64,000 bases of DNA, from the NCBI RefSeq assembly GCF_008642315.1, contig NZ_CP029192.1, positions 2,728,001 to 2,792,000 on the forward strand. Reading direction: 5' to 3'. Source of the stretch: Streptomyces venezuelae. GTDB taxonomy: Bacteria; Actinomycetota; Actinomycetes; Streptomycetales; Streptomycetaceae. Each line of letters starts with the position of its first letter. Within the stretch, counting starts at the first letter, position 1. Below are positions 1 through 7,860 of the stretch, in pieces. A program made the position numbers and the translations under genes. The notes below the pieces were generated by a model. The model saw only the letters and a list, made by a program, of their open reading frames with translations, was not told the origin of the DNA and made no database searches.

Positions 1-2
1 AC

Positions 3-1412
3 GGCTCGGGTGCCGCCGTCATCGGCACCAGCGGCAATGCACCGGTACGCGTCGACGGCAAGTACGTGGCCCCCTTCGGCCGGCACCTCGCCTTCGGCGC
101 CGACCCGAAGACGCAGATGCGGATCTCCTGGCAGGTGCCGCTCGCCGTCAAGTCCCCTTACGTACGCGTGGGAACGAAGCCCTGGGAGCTCGACCGGAAG
201 ATCGAGGCGGAGGTGCGCGACCTGCACACCCCGGCACTGTCGAAGAAGCTGCCCCCGGTCGAGCAGTACTACCTGCACGCGGCGCTCGACGGCCTGCGCC
301 CCGGCACGACGTACTACTACGGCGTCGGCCACGACGGCTTCGACCCCGCTTCGCCCGAGCGGCTGGCGACGATCGGCTCGTTCAGGACCGCCCCCGCGCA
401 CCCGGAGAAGTTCGTCTTCACGGCCTTCGGCGACCAGGGCGTCAGCTATCACGCGCTCGCCAACGACCAGGTGATCCTGGGCCAGAACCCGTCGTTCCAT
501 CTGCACGCGGGCGACATCTGCTACGCGGACACGACCGGGCACGGCAAGGAGTCGGACACCTACGACGCGCGCGTGTGGGACACCTTCCTCGCCCAGACGG
601 AGTCCGTCGCGAAGTCGGTGCCGTGGATGGTGACCACCGGCAACCACGACATGGAGGCGTGGTACTCCCCGAACGGGTACGGCGGGCAGCGCGCCCGCTG
701 GTCGCTCCCCGAGAACGGCTTCGACCCCGAGGAGGCGCCGGGCGTCTACTCCTTCCGGTACGGGAACGTCGGCGTCGTCGCCCTGGACGCCAACGACGTC
801 TCGTACGAGATCCCCGCCAACAAGGGCTACACGGACGGAAAGCAGACCGCCTGGCTCGACCGGCGCCTGCGCGCACTGCGCGCGGACGACACCGTCGACT
901 TCATCGTCGTCTTCTTCCACCACTGCATGTACTCGACGTCGACGCACGCCTCCGACGGCGGGGTGCGCGACGCGTGGCTGGAACTGTTCGTGGAGCACCA
1001 GGTGGACCTGGTCGTCAACGGCCACAACCACGTCTACGAACGCACGGACGCCATCAAGGGCGGCGAGGTCGGCAAGCCCGTGCCGGTCGGCGCGTCGACC
1101 GATCCGACGCGCGACGGCATCGTGTATGTCACCGCGGGCGGCGCGGGCAAGGACCTGTACGGCTTCGGTCCCGGAGTGAAGGACAGCTACGAGGGCAACG
1201 TCCACGATCACGAGAGCATCGCGACCTTCCGCTGGACGAAGTCACGCCGCCCCGATCCGGAGACCGTGGGGTGGTCCCGGGTGCGCTACACCGGCTTCTC
1301 GTTCCTCGCGGTCGAGGTCACGGCCGGGGCGCGTCCCGGTCTCTCGGTCTCCGCGCTCGCCGAGAACGGCGAACGCGTCGACCACTTCGAGGTCGTACGC
1401 GGGTCTCGGTGA
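3..1412 (+). CDS. Purple acid phosphatase-type metallophosphoesterase, 5' end cut by window
   Basis: Predicted secreted phosphomonoesterase with a di-metal active site. The frame is open to the left edge, so the true start and any export signal lie outside; 469 codons are visible and the GTG at 66 is only internal. A fibronectin-III-like N-terminal domain (about the first 110 visible residues) precedes the metallophosphatase domain. The metal-ligand motifs are all present: AFGDQG near nt 423, AGDICYAD near 507, TTGNHDME near 633, FFHHCMY near 912 and NGHNHVYER near 1017. It ends 22 nt from a convergent small gene. Streptomyces relatives are usually exported and often phosphate-responsive (family knowledge; the promoter is not in view). 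Confidence 0.88.
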   Translation, partial: GSGAAVIGTSGNAPVRVDGKYVAPFGRHLAFGADPKTQMRISWQVPLAVKSPYVRVGTKPWELDRKIEAEVRDLHTPALSKKLPPVEQYYLHAALDGLRPGTTYYYGVGHDGFDPASPERLATIGSFRTAPAHPEKFVFTAFGDQGVSYHALANDQVILGQNPSFHLHAGDICYADTTGHGKESDTYDARVWDTFLAQTESVAKSVPWMVTTGNHDMEAWYSPNGYGGQRARWSLPENGFDPEEAPGVYSFRYGNVGVVALDANDVSYEIPANKGYTDGKQTAWLDRRLRALRADDTVDFIVVFFHHCMYSTSTHASDGGVRDAWLELFVEHQVDLVVNGHNHVYERTDAIKGGEVGKPVPVGASTDPTRDGIVYVTAGGAGKDLYGFGPGVKDSYEGNVHDHESIATFRWTKSRRPDPETVGWSRVRYTGFSFLAVEVTAGARPGLSVSALAENGERVDHFEVVRGSR

Positions 1413-1434
1413 CCCACGCCCTGCGGACCGCTGA

Positions 1435-1563
1435 CTAGTGCCCCGTCTCGCCGCCGTTGTCCCGGCGGTCGAGGGCTCGCTGGAGGGCGGCGGCGGCGTT
1501 CCTGCGCTCGGCGTCGCTGGTGCGGGAGGTGTGACGGACTCGGCGGGCGGTCGTCTCGGCCAT
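1435..1563 (-). CDS. Small basic hypothetical protein, 42 aa
   Basis: Short gene MAETTARRVR...GGETGH, rich in Arg (9 of 42) and Ala, with no membrane segment. The ATG at 1563 follows an AAGGAG ribosome binding site with 10-nt spacing, which is what supports it as a gene. It probably forms a single helix of an Ala-Leu-Arg type (residues 18-34). Function is unknown; the Arg content would be compatible with nucleic-acid or ribosome association, but that is only a guess. It converges on the phosphatase gene and sits downstream of a 16-bp near-palindrome at 1671. Confidence 0.6.
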   Translation of the reverse strand: MAETTARRVRHTSRTSDAERRNAAAALQRALDRRDNGGETGH

Positions 1564-1670
1564 GGGGGATCCACTCCTTGAGGGAAGGGTGTGTTCATTC
1601 GAGACGCCGGGGCGGGGAGCGGCGGAGCGGCAGGGTTCGCCTGCGTGCGGCTCCGGCTCACGACCGCCAT

Positions 1671-1686
1671 TCGCTTGATCGAGCGA
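1671..1686. promoter_or_regulatory. Near-perfect 16-bp palindrome upstream of the 42-aa gene
   Basis: TCGCTTGATCGAGCGA reads almost identically on both strands, with one mismatched pair. It lies about 110 bp upstream of the small minus-strand gene at 1435-1563, within the 1564-1769 interval, which otherwise holds no gene. It could be an operator or chance. No clear -10 or -35 element was assigned. Confidence 0.3.
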
Positions 1687-1769
1687 GACGTTCGGCTTCT
1701 TCCAAGCTAAGGGAGGACGGAGCGTCTGTCTCCACGATTACTCGGACTTCCTACTATCTGAGACGGGCT

Positions 1770-2690
1770 TCACGCGCGTGCCGCTCTGAGCTCGCGGATC
1801 AGGGCGCGGACGGCTACCGAAAAGGCCAGCTCAGGTGTGGTGACGTAGCCCACGGATCGGGTCGGGCGCGCTGTTCCGAGATCGGTGATCTCGACGGTGT
1901 CCGGCGCTCCGGTGAGGGAGAGCGCGGGCATGATCGCCATGCCGTGACCGCTGCTCACCATCGAGAGCACCGCTCCGTCGTCCTCGGTCAGGACGGTCGC
2001 CGAGGGAATCCAGTCCTGCCGGCGCCACCACTCCCGCGTGTACGAGCCGCAGTTCTCGTGCCAGTCCACCAGCGGCAGCGAGCGCGGATCGGGGTGACCT
2101 GCCGGATGCACCAGCGCGTAGGGCTCTTCGAGGAGTACGTCGCCGATGAGCCCGGCCGGCACCGGCGAGGTGCCTCCGAGCGTCGCGATCCCCACGTCGG
2201 CGCGCCCCTCGGCGACCTCGCCCGCCGTACCCGCGCCCAGCTCGCGCACCACCCGCACCTCCGGCCTGATCCCGGGATGGCTCGCGGCGAGCCGCTCCAG
2301 GGCCGCCGGCAGCAGATGCAGCGCGGCACTGCGGAACGCCGCGATGCGCAGCGTCCCCTCCACCGCACTCGCCGTCGCACCTCCCCCGGCACCGCCGTCA
2401 CCCCGCGCGGCCCCGCGCGCCTCCGCGACCAGCGTGTCGAGGAGCCGCAGCACACGCCGGGCGTGCGCGGCCGCGGCGGCCCCGGCCGGAGTGGGTGTCG
2501 CTCCCTTCCTGCCGCGCTCGAAGAGCACGGCACCGACCTTGCGTTCCGTGCCGCGGATGGAGTGCGAGACCGCGGACTGGGTCAGGCCGAGCGCCTGCGC
2601 GGCGGCCGAGAACCCGCGCTCCCGGTCGACCGCGACCAGGATGCGGAGCTCGTGCGGCGCGAGATCGGCGGGCGTGGTCGTCCGGGACAC
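1770..2690 (-). CDS. LysR-family transcriptional regulator
   Basis: 306-aa LysR-type regulator. Residues 12-70 form the winged helix-turn-helix (FSAAAQALGLTQSAVSHSI is the recognition region), followed by a linker helix and a periplasmic-binding-protein-like effector domain (about 105-300). A low-complexity Gly/Ala stretch near residues 95-110 separates the two. It is divergent from the NADP-dependent oxidoreductase at 2790, with 99 nt between them holding a LysR-style T-N11-A palindrome at 2709-2723. By the usual rule for the family it probably controls itself and that neighbour. The effector is unknown. Confidence 0.9.
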   Translation of the reverse strand: MSRTTTPADLAPHELRILVAVDRERGFSAAAQALGLTQSAVSHSIRGTERKVGAVLFERGRKGATPTPAGAAAAAHARRVLRLLDTLVAEARGAARGDGGAGGGATASAVEGTLRIAAFRSAALHLLPAALERLAASHPGIRPEVRVVRELGAGTAGEVAEGRADVGIATLGGTSPVPAGLIGDVLLEEPYALVHPAGHPDPRSLPLVDWHENCGSYTREWWRRQDWIPSATVLTEDDGAVLSMVSSGHGMAIMPALSLTGAPDTVEITDLGTARPTRSVGYVTTPELAFSVAVRALIRELRAARA

Positions 2691-2708
2691 CGGGGTTCAC
2701 CTGCTTCT

Positions 2709-2723
2709 ATGAGGGCCCTTCAT
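2709..2723. promoter_or_regulatory. Candidate LysR operator (T-N11-A palindrome)
   Basis: ATGAGGGCCCTTCAT is a 15-bp interrupted palindrome with arms ATGA/TCAT and a GGCCC core, matching the T-N11-A geometry of LysR-type boxes. It sits midway in the 99-nt region between the regulator at 1770-2690 and the reductase at 2790, where an autoregulatory site would be expected. Binding is inferred only. Confidence 0.45.
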
Positions 2724-2789
2724 GGTCCGGGCCGTTCCATGAGCGCAACCCGCTCCCCGGCGGGCGCATTCCTGCCTACGGTCACGGAC

Positions 2790-3806
2790 ATGACCGACAC
2801 CGCGCTCACCGTGCACCAGACGTCCCGCCCCCACGGCTTCCCCACCCCGGACCACTTCGCCTTCGTGGAGTCCCCGCTCCCCCGCCCCACCCCCGGCACC
2901 GCCCTGGTCGAAGGCCTCTACTGGTCCGTCGACCCGTACCACCGCGAAATGATGGACGGTGACTTCGCCCTCCACGCCCCGCTGGAGGGCCGCACCATCG
3001 GCCGCGTCGTCGAGTCCCGCGACCCCGCCCTCGCCGAGGGCGACCTCGTCGCCCACCGCCAGGGCTGGCGCACGCACGCCGTGGTCACCCCGGACGAGGT
3101 GCGCCGACTCCCCCGCTTCGACGGCGTGCCCCTCTCCGCACACCTGGGCATCCTCGGCGGCACGGGCCTCACCGCCTACGTCGGCCTCACCCGCATCGCC
3201 GAACTCCGCGAGGGCCAGGACCTGTTCGTCTCCGCGGCGGCGGGCGGGGTCGGCACCGCCACCGGACGTCTGGCCCGGCTCATGGGCGCGGGACGGATGG
3301 TGGGCAGCGCGGGCACGGCGGCGAAGGCGGCGTACCTCACCGAGCACGTCGGCTACGACGAGGTCTTCGACTACCACGCGGGCCCGGCCGCCGACCTCCT
3401 CGCGAAGGCGGCACCCGACGGCATCGACCTGTACGTCGACAACGTGGGCGGCGAGCACCTGGAGGCCGCCATCTCCTCGCTGCGCGACCGCGGCCGGATC
3501 GTCCGGGTCGGCACGATCGCCCAGTACAACGCGACGGGCGCGCCCTACGCGCTGCGCAACCTCCCCGACATCGTCGAGAAGAGCCTCCGCATGGAGGGCT
3601 TCCTCGTGCGCGACTACTACGAACTGCAGGAGGAGCTGTACGAGTTCGTGGTGCCGCATCTGCAGAGCGGACGGGTGGGCCTGGACGAGACGGTGGTGGA
3701 GGGGTTCGACGCGATCGTGACCGCGTTCCTGGGCATGCTGCGCGGCGAGAACCGCGGCAAGATGATCGTCCGCGCGGCGACCGCGACGGAACACAGGCCC
3801 CAGTAA
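2790..3806 (+). CDS. NADP-dependent oxidoreductase, CurA / prostaglandin-reductase-like (MDR)
   Basis: 338-aa zinc-free medium-chain reductase. The N-terminal GroES-like half (1-120) is followed by a Rossmann half with VSAAAGGVGTATGRLARL as the nucleotide loop, then the LYVDNVGGEHLEAAI and YNATG segments typical of the curcumin reductase CurA and YncB/leukotriene B4 dehydrogenase-like subfamily. These enzymes reduce the C=C bond of enones with NADPH. I chose the ATG at 2790 because it matches the family N-terminus; the frame is open much further upstream, but that part runs antisense to the LysR gene. It is divergent from, and probably controlled by, that regulator. The in vivo substrate cannot be read from the sequence. 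Confidence 0.88.
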   Translation: MTDTALTVHQTSRPHGFPTPDHFAFVESPLPRPTPGTALVEGLYWSVDPYHREMMDGDFALHAPLEGRTIGRVVESRDPALAEGDLVAHRQGWRTHAVVTPDEVRRLPRFDGVPLSAHLGILGGTGLTAYVGLTRIAELREGQDLFVSAAAGGVGTATGRLARLMGAGRMVGSAGTAAKAAYLTEHVGYDEVFDYHAGPAADLLAKAAPDGIDLYVDNVGGEHLEAAISSLRDRGRIVRVGTIAQYNATGAPYALRNLPDIVEKSLRMEGFLVRDYYELQEELYEFVVPHLQSGRVGLDETVVEGFDAIVTAFLGMLRGENRGKMIVRAATATEHRPQ

Positions 3807-3819
3807 AGGAGCACAGGCC

Positions 3820-4347
3820 CTAGTACACGTCCCCGTCACGCCAGTCGATGAGGAACTCGTGCGCCGGATCGAGGTCCGCACCCCAGAGCAGCGGGGGCTC
3901 CTCCTCGGGCATGTGGACGACGCCCGTCGGCCCGAGCGTGCCGACGGCGCCCTTCCACTCCTGCCAGCCGCGCGACAGGTAGAGCCGCGCGCCGTCGTCG
4001 GAGGCGGACAGCGCGCCGAGTTCGTACGCCGCGTCGATGACCTGTTCCAGGGCGCCCATGATCTGCCCGCCGAGACCTTGCCGCTGCCGGTCCGGCCGGA
4101 CGGCGACCGCCTCTACATACCCGATCCGCAGGGAACGCCCGTCGTGCAGGATCCGCCGCTGCACCACGGCACCGTGGGCGAGCAGCGCGCCCGTCTCGTC
4201 GTGGACGAGTGCGTGGACGCCGCCGAGTCCGTGCTCCCAGTCGTGGTCGCTGAAGTCCCCGTCGAAGGCGATGTCCATCAGGGCGCGCGCGTCCCGGAGT
4301 TCGGCCGCCGTCAGATCACTGGTGTGGGCTCTGCGCAGGGTGTTCAC
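3820..4347 (-). CDS. GNAT acetyltransferase of the aminoglycoside AAC(2')-I type
   Basis: 175-aa GNAT protein, nearly the length of mycobacterial AAC(2')-Ic (181 aa, from memory). Signature blocks of that family are visible in order: GDFSDHDWEHGLGGVHAL, AVVQRR, GYVEAVAVRPDRQRQGLG (CoA pyrophosphate loop), EQVIDAAYELGALSAS, RLYLSRGW, and the very C-terminal DWRDGDVY, where AAC(2')-Ic ends DWRAGDVW and uses its C-terminus in substrate binding. I chose GTG 4347 because it gives the family length; the frame continues to 4425 without support. It is divergent from the lipid-module gene at 4424. Family members acetylate the 2'-amino group of aminoglycosides; whether this one confers resistance or has a housekeeping substrate is open. 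Confidence 0.82.
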   Translation of the reverse strand: MNTLRRAHTSDLTAAELRDARALMDIAFDGDFSDHDWEHGLGGVHALVHDETGALLAHGAVVQRRILHDGRSLRIGYVEAVAVRPDRQRQGLGGQIMGALEQVIDAAYELGALSASDDGARLYLSRGWQEWKGAVGTLGPTGVVHMPEEEPPLLWGADLDPAHEFLIDWRDGDVY

Positions 4348-4423
4348 GCCCCTACGGTACTCAGGCCGGATCTGAGTACGCACCCCGATTTGCCCGCGCC
4401 CGGGCAGCGGCAGAGTCGGTGCC

Positions 4424-5005
4424 ATGAACGGCCTCTACGCTCTCAAGCCCTGGTACGCGGACAAGTTGTCCGGCGTGCGTGCGGCGCTCGTCCGCCGCGA
4501 GGTGTCGCCGGACACCCTCACGCTGGCGGGCGTGGCGTGCGCGGCGGGCGCCGCCGTCGCGCTCGTCGCCCTGCCCTTCGGGTACGCGGCACCGCCGGTG
4601 GCCCTGCTGCTCGCCGCGCGCCTGGCCTTCGCGAACCTGGACGGCGCGCTGGCCCGTGACACGGGCCGTACGACGCGCAGGGGCGCGCTCCTCAACGAAC
4701 TGGGCGACCGCGCGGCCGACTTGGTCGTCCTGGCGGGTTTCCTGCCGCTGGCCCCGCTGTGGCTGGTGGCGACGGCGGCCCTCGCGGCGACGCTCCCGTC
4801 CTGGGTGTCCCTCGCGGGTGCGGCGGCGGGTGCGGACCGCCTCAACGGCGGCCCGGTCGGCAAGACGGAGCGCTGCGCGCTGGTCGTGGTGGCGGCGGCG
4901 TCCGGATGGACGGTGCCGGTCCTCGCGGTGGTCGCGGCGGGCTCGGCGCTGACGGCGGCCCTGCGCCTGGCCCGCCTGTGGCGCGAGCTGGACGGTGCGC
5001 GATGA
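4424..5005 (+). CDS. CDP-alcohol phosphatidyltransferase-like protein with altered motif
   Basis: 193-aa membrane protein, first gene of a three-gene lipid module (4424-7085). The CDP-alcohol phosphatidyltransferase core is recognisable at residues 68-98 as LDGALAR, eight residues, [13 protein letters not shown]. Against the canonical D-x2-DG-x2-AR-x8-G-x3-D-x3-D, the first Asp is Ala and the third is Asn; DG, AR, Gly and the last Asp are kept. Several hydrophobic segments flank it (about 30-65, 100-130 and 145-175). The family normally swaps CMP of a CDP-alcohol for another alcohol at the membrane. The stop overlaps the next start (ATGA at 5002), suggesting coupling. Activity is uncertain given the lost acidic ligands. 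Confidence 0.8.
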   Translation: MNGLYALKPWYADKLSGVRAALVRREVSPDTLTLAGVACAAGAAVALVALPFGYAAPPVALLLAARLAFANLDGALARDTGRTTRRGALLNELGDRAADLVVLAGFLPLAPLWLVATAALAATLPSWVSLAGAAAGADRLNGGPVGKTERCALVVVAAASGWTVPVLAVVAAGSALTAALRLARLWRELDGAR

Positions 5006-5877
5006 GTGCGGCGCTCGTCGTGGGAGGAGTCGCGGGCGAAGCGGTGGGGCGGGCCGTGCCTGTGGTGGCCGGGGTGCTCGGGGCCGGTGGGGTCGCCGTC
5101 GCCGCGTTGCCCTCGCGGGTGCGGATGCGGGCCGAGCTGCGCAAGCGGTGGCGGACCTGGGCGCTCGCCGCGCCGCTGTTCCTCGGGGCGTTCTTCGTGG
5201 GGCGGGCGGGGGCGTTCGTGCTCGCGGCCGGGCTCGGGGTGGTCGCGGTCGGCGAGTACGCGCGGATGGCCGCGCTGCCCCGCGGTGAGCGGGCGGTGCT
5301 CGGGGCGGCCGCGGTGGCCGTGCCCGGCGCCGCGTGGGCCGCGCCGGACGCCCTCGACCTGCGGGCGGTCTGTGCGGTCCTGATCGCCGCCGCCGTGGTG
5401 GCGCTGTTCTCCGGGGACGCGGACGCGGGCTTCACTCGCGCGTGCCGCACGCTGTTCGGGCTCCTGTGGATCCCGCTCCCGCTGAGCGGTCTCGTCCTGC
5501 TCGGCGACACCGCGGTGGCCGTCGGCGTCGCCGTGGCCTTCGGCGACGTGGGCGCGTGGTGCGGCGGCACCGCGCTCGGCCGCACCGGCCCGCTCGCCCG
5601 CGCGCTGTCCCCGCTCTCCCCCCACAAGACCTGGGCCGGCGTCGCGGGAGCCGCCGCGGCGACCGCCGCCGCGCTGGCCGCGGTCGGGGCGTTCACCCCC
5701 GTCCTCTGGGCCGCCGTCCTCGTCGGCTGCGTCCTCGGCGACCTCATGGAGTCGATGGTCAAGCGCGAGGCGGGCGTGAAGGACGCGGGCAGCTGGCTGC
5801 CCGGCTTCGGCGGGCTGCTCGACCGGATCGACTCGCTGCTGGTGGCGCTGTCGCTGACGATGGTGGTGACGCTGTGA
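5002..5877 (+). CDS. Phosphatidate cytidylyltransferase-like membrane protein (CdsA family)
   Basis: 291-aa polytopic protein, about eight hydrophobic segments. The C-terminal CdsA signature is present (residues about 252-280): [11 protein letters not shown], then [15 protein letters not shown]; the usual PGHGG His is Phe here, while the K-R, K-D, D-R and D residues are intact. CdsA makes CDP-diacylglycerol from CTP and phosphatidate. The ATG overlaps the stop of the upstream transferase (ATGA), and its own stop overlaps the GTG of the PlsC-like gene (GTGA), so the three form a tightly coupled operon. It resembles the E. coli ynbA-ynbB arrangement of a CDP-alcohol transferase beside a CdsA paralogue (from memory). 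A separate housekeeping cdsA is expected elsewhere. Confidence 0.85.
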   Translation: MSAALVVGGVAGEAVGRAVPVVAGVLGAGGVAVAALPSRVRMRAELRKRWRTWALAAPLFLGAFFVGRAGAFVLAAGLGVVAVGEYARMAALPRGERAVLGAAAVAVPGAAWAAPDALDLRAVCAVLIAAAVVALFSGDADAGFTRACRTLFGLLWIPLPLSGLVLLGDTAVAVGVAVAFGDVGAWCGGTALGRTGPLARALSPLSPHKTWAGVAGAAAATAAALAAVGAFTPVLWAAVLVGCVLGDLMESMVKREAGVKDAGSWLPGFGGLLDRIDSLLVALSLTMVVTL

Positions 5878-7085
5878 GCACACCTTCTCGAACTCGCCCG
5901 GTGTCAGTGGCAGTTACCCCGCGCCAACTGACCCTCCCCGCACTCCTCCGCCGCGCCCTGTGGTGGACCCTGCTCACCCTCACGGGAGGCGTCGAGCGCC
6001 GCGGGCGCCTGCCGCGCGGCGGTTGCGTGGTCGTCGCCAACCACTCCTCGCACGCGGACACCGCCGCCCTCCTCGCCGCGCTGGACGCCCGCCACTCCCC
6101 CGCGATCGGCGCGGCCGCCGACTACTGGTTCGCCTCGCCGTGGCGGCGCCGGATCTGCAGCCGCCTCGCCGCGGGCTTCCCGGTGCGCCGCACGGGCGGC
6201 GGCATGGACGACCTCCTGGCCGAGGCCGACGGACTGCGCGCGGGCCGCGCCGTGGTCCTCTTCCCCGAGGGCACGCGTGGCCGGGACGGCGAGCTGGGGG
6301 CGTTCCACCGCGGTGCCCTCGTCCTCGCCGAGCACGCGGGCGTACCGGTCGTGCCCGTGGCCATCGCCGGCACCGACCGCCTGCTGCCCAAGCACGGCAG
6401 GCTCCGCCCCGCCCTGGTCCGTGTCGCCGTCGGCGCGCCGCTGCCCGCGTCGGCCACCCCGGCCGAGGCCCGCGACGCGGTGGCGGCGCTGCGTCGGCGT
6501 ACGGCGGAAGAGCCGTTGGCGGACTCGGCGACGCGCAAGCGGGTCGCCGCGGTCGCGGGCTCCCGATGGGGACTGTTCGCGGGCTTCCTCTGGGCGGGCG
6601 CCGAGGCGCTGAGCTGGCCGCTGATGCCGGAGCTGTTCCTCGCGATCGCGTGCGTCGCGGTACCGCGCCGGGCCCTGAAGCTGTCGCTCGCGGCGCTCGC
6701 GGGCAGCCTGGCCGGCGGCCTCCTGGCGCTCCAACTCGGCGGGTCCGGCGTGCAGTTGCCCCAGCCCCTGACGACGGACCGGATGCGGGCCGAAGTGCGC
6801 CACGAACTCGCCGTCGAATCGGCGGCGGCCGTCCGCCACCAGCCCTGGAACGGCATCCCCTTCAAGGTGTACGCGCGCGAGGCGGGCCGCGCCGACATCG
6901 CCCCCTCCGACTGGCTGGCCCGCTCGGCCCTCTCGCGCGGCTCCCGCACCCTCACCGTGGGCCTCGCCTTCGGCGCCCTCGGCTTCCTCGCCCACCGCCT
7001 CCGCCGCCGCTACCCCCTCTACCTGGCCCTGCTCGGCACCGGTTTCACCACGGCCCTCACCCTGATCGTGACGGGCTGGAACTGA
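5874..7085 (+). CDS. PlsC-type acyltransferase fused to a DedA/VTT-like membrane domain
   Basis: 403-aa fusion. The N-terminal half (about 25-210) is a PlsC/LPLAT acyltransferase with the catalytic NHSSHAD (H-x4-D), the FPEGTRG motif and the [10 protein letters not shown] strand, expected to acylate lysophospholipids. The second half (about 230-400) has hydrophobic helices and the pattern [14 protein letters not shown] followed by SALSRGSR, which resembles the YqaA/DedA (VTT) type membrane domain seen in lipid-scrambling proteins. GTG 5874 overlaps the cdsA-like stop (GTGA). As last gene of the module it would supply or move acylated lipid for the two upstream enzymes; that role is inferred. 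The VTT call is less certain than the acyltransferase. Confidence 0.85.
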   Translation: MSTPSRTRPVSVAVTPRQLTLPALLRRALWWTLLTLTGGVERRGRLPRGGCVVVANHSSHADTAALLAALDARHSPAIGAAADYWFASPWRRRICSRLAAGFPVRRTGGGMDDLLAEADGLRAGRAVVLFPEGTRGRDGELGAFHRGALVLAEHAGVPVVPVAIAGTDRLLPKHGRLRPALVRVAVGAPLPASATPAEARDAVAALRRRTAEEPLADSATRKRVAAVAGSRWGLFAGFLWAGAEALSWPLMPELFLAIACVAVPRRALKLSLAALAGSLAGGLLALQLGGSGVQLPQPLTTDRMRAEVRHELAVESAAAVRHQPWNGIPFKVYAREAGRADIAPSDWLARSALSRGSRTLTVGLAFGALGFLAHRLRRRYPLYLALLGTGFTTALTLIVTGWN

Positions 7086-7152
7086 TCGCCATCGGGCCGC
7101 ACATTGGTCTGCACCATGGCGCGGACACCGTCCCCCGCAGCAGAATCGGACC

Positions 7153-7860
7153 ATGTCTGACACCGAGCAGCAGCGAGAGTGGACCCCCATCCACGGCGAG
7201 CCCTACAGCTCCGTTCCGTACCGCCCCGACCGCATGCCCGCGGCCGAATCCCTGGCGCAGTCGGCCGAGTTGAGGGACCGAATGCGGGAGCGCCGCACCG
7301 TGCGGCAGTTCGCCCCGGACCCCGTGCCCGCGCAGGTCGTGCGGGACGCCATCGCGTGCGCGGCGACCGCCCCGTCCGGCGCGCACCAGCAGCCGTGGAC
7401 GTTCGTCCTCGTCCAGGACCCGGACGTGCGCCGCCGCATCCGTGAGGCCGCGGAGCACGAGGAGCAGATCTCGTACGACGGCCGCCTCGGCGAGGAGTGG
7501 CTCGCGGCCCTGCGCCCCCTCGGCACGGACGAGGTGAAGCCGCACCTGACGGACGCGCCCGCCCTCATCGTCGTCTTCCAGCAGCGGTACTGGCTGGGCG
7601 AGGACGGCACCAAGCACAAGCATTACTACGTCGACGAGTCGGTCGGCATCGCGGTGGGGATGCTGCTGTCCGCCCTGCACCTGTCGGGCCTCGCCGCGCT
7701 GATCCACACGCCGAGCCCGATGCGGTTCCTGCGCGAGGTGCTCGGCCGCCCGGAGAACGAGAAGGCGTTCGCGGTGATCCCCGTGGGGTATCCGGCGGCG
7801 GACTGCCGGGTCCCCGATCTCGTACGGAAGTCACTGGATCAGGTGCTCGTGGAGGTCTGA
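7153..7860 (+). CDS. Nitroreductase-family flavoenzyme resembling iodotyrosine deiodinase
   Basis: 235-aa FMN-dependent protein. RRTVRQF (FMN phosphate contact) is followed by TAPSGAHQQPWTFVLV, an E-E-QISYDGRL lid-like region, YYVDESVGIAVGMLLSALHLSGL, THTP-like IHTPSPM, and RPENEKAFAVIPVGYPA. This whole order is the one I associate with the iodotyrosine deiodinase (IYD) branch of the nitroreductase superfamily, found in animals and many bacteria, which removes halides from halotyrosines or reduces other aromatics. Its start ATG at 7153 is 67 nt after the lipid module. Its last 22 nt overlap the 3' end of the convergent Old Yellow Enzyme gene. The bacterial physiological substrate is unknown. 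Confidence 0.85.
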   Translation: MSDTEQQREWTPIHGEPYSSVPYRPDRMPAAESLAQSAELRDRMRERRTVRQFAPDPVPAQVVRDAIACAATAPSGAHQQPWTFVLVQDPDVRRRIREAAEHEEQISYDGRLGEEWLAALRPLGTDEVKPHLTDAPALIVVFQQRYWLGEDGTKHKHYYVDESVGIAVGMLLSALHLSGLAALIHTPSPMRFLREVLGRPENEKAFAVIPVGYPAADCRVPDLVRKSLDQVLVEV

